Shown: one piece after another, positions 60,179 to 64,000 of the stretch
How positions within the stretch are numbered: position 1 is the stretch's first letter
Layout: each line of letters begins with the position of its first letter
Origin: Sthenelais limicola
Taxonomy: Eukaryota; Annelida; Polychaeta; Phyllodocida; Sigalionidae
Direction: 5' to 3'
DNA length: 64,000 bases
NCBI GenBank assembly: GCA_942159475.1
Contig: OW804095.1
Coordinates: forward strand, 55,084,773 to 55,148,772
Made by a program: the position numbers and the translations under genes
The notes under the pieces: model-generated
What the model saw: the letters and a program-made list of their open reading frames with translations, nothing else
The model's database searches: none
What the model was told of the DNA's origin: nothing

Positions 60179-61299
60179 CCCCCACTTTTGACTAATTTTC
60201 CTCGAACACATCACATATGTGTGCCGCTCAACAAGTGTGGGTGATTATATTATATAATTATAATATACATAACAATGTATAATAATGTTGTTGGCACGCA
60301 TGGTCTTAAGATCATTTAATAGAATGATGGAAAAGACCTTTCCTTGCGGTTGTGGCTCCTTAGGGTCCACGTTAGATAAGTCACTCTAACAGGACCCGGT
60401 CCTGATGAAATATTCAGAGATCTAACCTTTGTCTAGCATATACCAAACTCGAAGAACCATTTTTATCACTTATTCATTTGCAACGTTGTTCCGTTTTATC
60501 ATTGAGGAGGCTGATGCCATCGTTAAAACCTTCCCCCAAGTGCCAAGGAATTCTGTCTACGGCATAACAAGCAAGTTTTAAGTGATGGGATCCTATGTCT
60601 CGTGTCCTATCTATCATGACTTAAATGCAGTGCGAGATCTTATTTCCGTTGAAATCCTCTTTAGGATGTTTATGCTAGTATCATCATTTGCACAGAAGCA
60701 GATGGGATTTTTTTTATCAGACTAGTGTGGGCGTATTGTATCCGTTCAATACTAAGTGTACTTACATGTGATAAATTTCCCTATAGGCACATCTACGAAT
60801 TCAACGGCCTCATGTGGGATAATTTTTAATTTGTAAACATTGGACATCATCAAAGCTGTTACCAATAATTCGCAATACCTCTGCGACAATTCGCAACTCA
60901 ATATTTTATACCTCCGTTACACCGGATTTTATTCGATTGCCATGACTGAATTCGTAAGACTTCCCTTGCTGGCACGCAGATGGCGCTACAAGCGCGCCGA
61001 AATTAACCCCTTCTCTATATCAGTACCTTTTCTTATCAGGGCTAATTAGTGGTTATACTCCCCTACCCTACACACACCAATACCACACCCTGAAAGGCAA
61101 ACGCTACAATGCTGTCCTAGTGGCGATTTTATAAACTGGGGTGGAATATTTAGTTTACTTTTTTTTCACTACATTAGTACTAATATCATTCATTAAAATT
61201 CAATCAAATTAATTTGAAAGCCACTAGTCTGTTTACTATATTTTAGATAATATGAAAATAGCTATAAAAGCTATGGGGATTTTGAACCAATACTTATGG

Positions 61300-61368
61300 G
61301 GTGGGAGCGGAGGTTCTTTATATTTTTCATATCAATTGTCACCATGCTTGTGATATTTGGGTTTGTAA
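61300..61368. repeat. Dispersed 70-bp repeat, copy 2
   Basis: It is the partner of 59652-59721; the two copies lie about 1.6 kb apart. They may be ends of one element or two insertions. Confidence 0.7.
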
Positions 61369-62457
61369 TTTTTTCAATAAGGTTACATATGATAGTTACA
61401 AAATCAAGGAAAGTCTATTATGACCTGCCAAGGAAAATTAATTCAATGTTTAAAATAAATATATATGATATATAATTATGATTATGTAATGCCATCGGTA
61501 TAATTACAACCCGATCCATAATTCAATTCTTAATATCAATAATTCTATTCCAATTTTGATATCACAAATTGCATTTTGGATATAAACCATGGATATCAAG
61601 AATCGAATTTGGAATACTAAGAATTGAATATTTTATACATGTACTAGAATTCAATTCTGGATAACAACAAATCAAACTATAGTACATATATTATGTAGTG
61701 CCTGGGAGAGAGAGCTATTTCCCTATACTACTGACATTGGTTTAGTCTAAACCCATCTCTTAAAATAGGCTACGTGCAAGATCTGTGCAAGTATGCGATC
61801 ATTATTGTTTTAATTATGTCCACAAGGTGGAGCTTATTACCTCATGTCATTCCTTTTACTACTTCTTATTTTACCTCTGTTGTACCAGATCATGTTCAAC
61901 ACCAAGCGATCTGTTTGTTTGAGACAGTGAGAACTGTCCCTAAGACCTAAAACTGTAAAACCTAGAAAAATTATAGCAGACAATTGTCAGTAGGCGATGT
62001 GCCAGACAGACTTAAAAGTCCATCAAAGTTCACTATGAATATTATCATCTGGGGAAATAGTTAGGATTTGATTTTGTTGTCACTCTCTGCAATGACCATG
62101 ATGAAATTATGAATTATTATCATGTAAAAAACACGCGTATTGAACTCACGCCATTGACTCTATAAGGTAAATACCCCAGCTGTGTACCCTGTGTTTGTAC
62201 CCCCATGGGTCAGGACCTATTTTACAGTGTCTGGGGGGCAGACTATGATTAGTAACACCAGGACACTCCTATTGGTCTATACTATCTGTTGAACGTCATT
62301 TAACATGTCCCCGCCCTTATGTAACACCAAAGAGCTACTGACATTCACGTCATTGGTCACATGGTCCCGATGCCGAGAAAACACGCGAATGTAGCGCCCC
62401 CCTGAGGGGATAGTGTGTCATTATCTGAGCAAACAGGCGGTCTCCATTCAGAGTCGG

Positions 62458-62473
62458 CTGGATGGCCATCCAG
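62458..62473. repeat. 16-bp perfect palindrome
   Basis: CTGGATGGCCATCCAG is self-complementary, and GGCATCCAGGG lies about 20 bases to the right. Its meaning is unknown. Confidence 0.5.
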
Positions 62474-63576
62474 GGCGGCCTACAATGCATGGCATCCAGG
62501 GCCAAGCCCGACAAGTACACTCCCTGATTGTAGACTTGCTTAGCTCCGATTTATTCATTTAAAATGTAGCAGCTCCATCCTAAAATGTCAAATATTCAAA
62601 ATACATTTATCACACTAAAGGTTAATTGCACCGACACTGCTTTTATCGTAAATATTTTGGAGTATCTCTAGTCCAGACAGGCAGGATTATTAGCATGTTT
62701 GAATACCTGGTGTTACCATTGGTACCCTTGGTACTCAATGGTCATCATCATACTCTCAGGTTAGACTACGCACAACTACTTTGACCAATGATGCCTATGT
62801 GCCACAAACGTAATATAAAATGTTTCATTTCCAAGTAAAATGACAGAGCTCCTAGCGAATTATCAGGAGACTTTCTTTATTCAACACATCAATCCTGGAT
62901 TTAAAGGGAAATTCTATGGTGTAGAGATAGTGATACGGTAGTACATAGAGCTGTAATTTGTCTTTTCAAAGACAGTAGACTCATTAAAAAGAAAGGTCAA
63001 GGACAGGGCGGGGGGAGGGGGCATTCCCAGAACGCTATCGTTTAGAATTCCCGCGTGGTAAAGGGTAGATTCAAGAGATAAACGTAGTATTTTCCGAACA
63101 GTCATTCGAAAAGTATTTGAACTATCTTAAATATCTAGACAACTTTTACTCATGGAAGGATTTAATTTGTACTTATTAGCGTCTTGAACTATAACTATTT
63201 TTATGGACGAACTTACAAACATTTTTTTTAATATTGCATACTTAAATTGACATAGGATGTCGTTAGAAACGATACGTATACAATAAAAGAGACAAATGTC
63301 CCTGTGGGGAAGCAGTGAATATTTTTTGTCTAGAAAGTACATATAGATAGCTCGATAAATGTGTGAAAGAAGTGTACCCTCACCGCCTCCCACCCACCTG
63401 GCAGAACAAGCGCCGTCTGTGGTCACTCTTAATGCTCCGACCTCTGTGGTGTATAGAAGGTCAGCAAATGGTTTGTACCTTCCATATCCAGCCCTCACTG
63501 GTTATAGGTGATGGAATGAGGAACAGAGTAGCAAGCTGGTGGAAAGCAATATTTCCTCCTCTTCCCTCCACCTCTG

Positions 63577-63715
63577 CTCTCCTGCTCCCCTTCTCCTCCC
63601 TCCCCTTCTCCTCCCTCCCCTTCTCCTCCCTCCCCTTCTCCTCCCTCCCCTTCTCCTCCCTCCCCTTCTCCTCACTCCCCTTCTCCTCACTCCCCTTCTC
63701 CTCTCTTTCTCCCCC
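63577..63715. repeat. 15-bp CT-rich minisatellite
   Basis: Eight or nine copies of CCCCTTCTCCTCCCT with few changes. Frames through it read as short Leu/Pro/Ser or Arg/Gly repeats and are not genes. Confidence 0.85.
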
Positions 63716-64000
63716 TCTTCCTGCTACCTCTCTCTCTATCCATCTTTTTATCTAGCTCTCAAGCTTCCCCTTCTTTCTTTTCAATATGCCTATAGATATA
63801 CCCGACCCTGCCCCTCCTAAGTAATAAACCTATTTAAACCGAAGGTTGCATAAGTTATTCAATCATCAACTTTAATAGAACGATGATAAAGGTACTGTGA
63901 GTACATGAAAGAAATGTGGTGAAATTTTCTCCAATAGGTTCTGAAATATAGGAAATATAATTATGTATAAATGTATGTATAAAGGCATGGACCAGCGGCG

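Larger units (their letters stand above)
55591..63570. other. No gene seen; repeats and unassigned DNA
   Basis: Contains the poly-G tract, one tandem duplication, two dispersed repeat pairs and a GC-richer patch with a palindrome around 62330-62520. No exon was convincing. Confidence 0.45.

Noticed and set aside
1..64000. tRNA, rRNA or CRISPR array
   Set aside because: No cloverleaf with a GGTTCGA-type T arm, no rRNA-like segment and no regularly spaced identical repeats were found.

Overview
The window looks like intergenic or intronic DNA from an invertebrate animal. It is AT-rich, has eukaryotic splice and polyadenylation signals, carries no operons, and is crowded with transposable elements and simple repeats. 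I cannot name the species. Only one short stretch (42761-42960) looks as if it could be an exon of a host gene.

The centrepiece is an intact 14.1 kb LTR retroelement at 16731-30833 (+ strand). Its two 252-bp LTRs are identical by eye and it is flanked by a 4-bp GTTT duplication. It has gag, pol (protease, RT, RNase H, integrase with a GPY/F-like tail), an env of the baculovirus-F / errantivirus type, and a fourth small membrane-protein ORF. Gag and Pol are linked by a textbook -1 frameshift signal. Env has no ATG of its own. A tiny upstream exon (24353-24375) with a good donor, joined to a good acceptor at 25453, supplies an ATG in the right phase. The fourth ORF resembles the C-terminal module of Env and also sits behind a splice acceptor. 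A donor at the end of the first Env membrane segment (27241) is in phase with that acceptor, so the element may make two Env versions with alternative C-terminal modules. These splicing models are inferences from sequence alone. The element landed inside one arm of a 123-bp hairpin.

Second in interest is a small non-autonomous LTR element on the minus strand (37357-39250; 267-bp LTRs, GTGG target duplication). It has no gag or pol and contains a perfect 46-bp inverted repeat. Other mobile DNA includes two Helitron-like 3' ends (14238-14241 on minus, 44647-44650 on plus), a TTAA-flanked MITE (54604-54968), a LINE reverse-transcriptase relic (about 46035-46223, minus), a small inverted-repeat element (12078-12165), probable LINE 3' tails, and several dispersed repeat pairs.

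Layout: 1-16709 repeats and unassigned DNA; 16710-30939 hairpin target plus large retroelement; 30940-37356 unassigned; 37357-39250 small LTR element; 39251-42760 unassigned with tandem duplications; 42761-42960 candidate exon; 43140-44650 GA-rich and GC-rich arrays ending in a Helitron-like terminus; 44651-64000 mostly unassigned with a LINE relic, a GA-rich block, a MITE, G-runs and a CT-rich minisatellite. No tRNA, rRNA or CRISPR array was seen.
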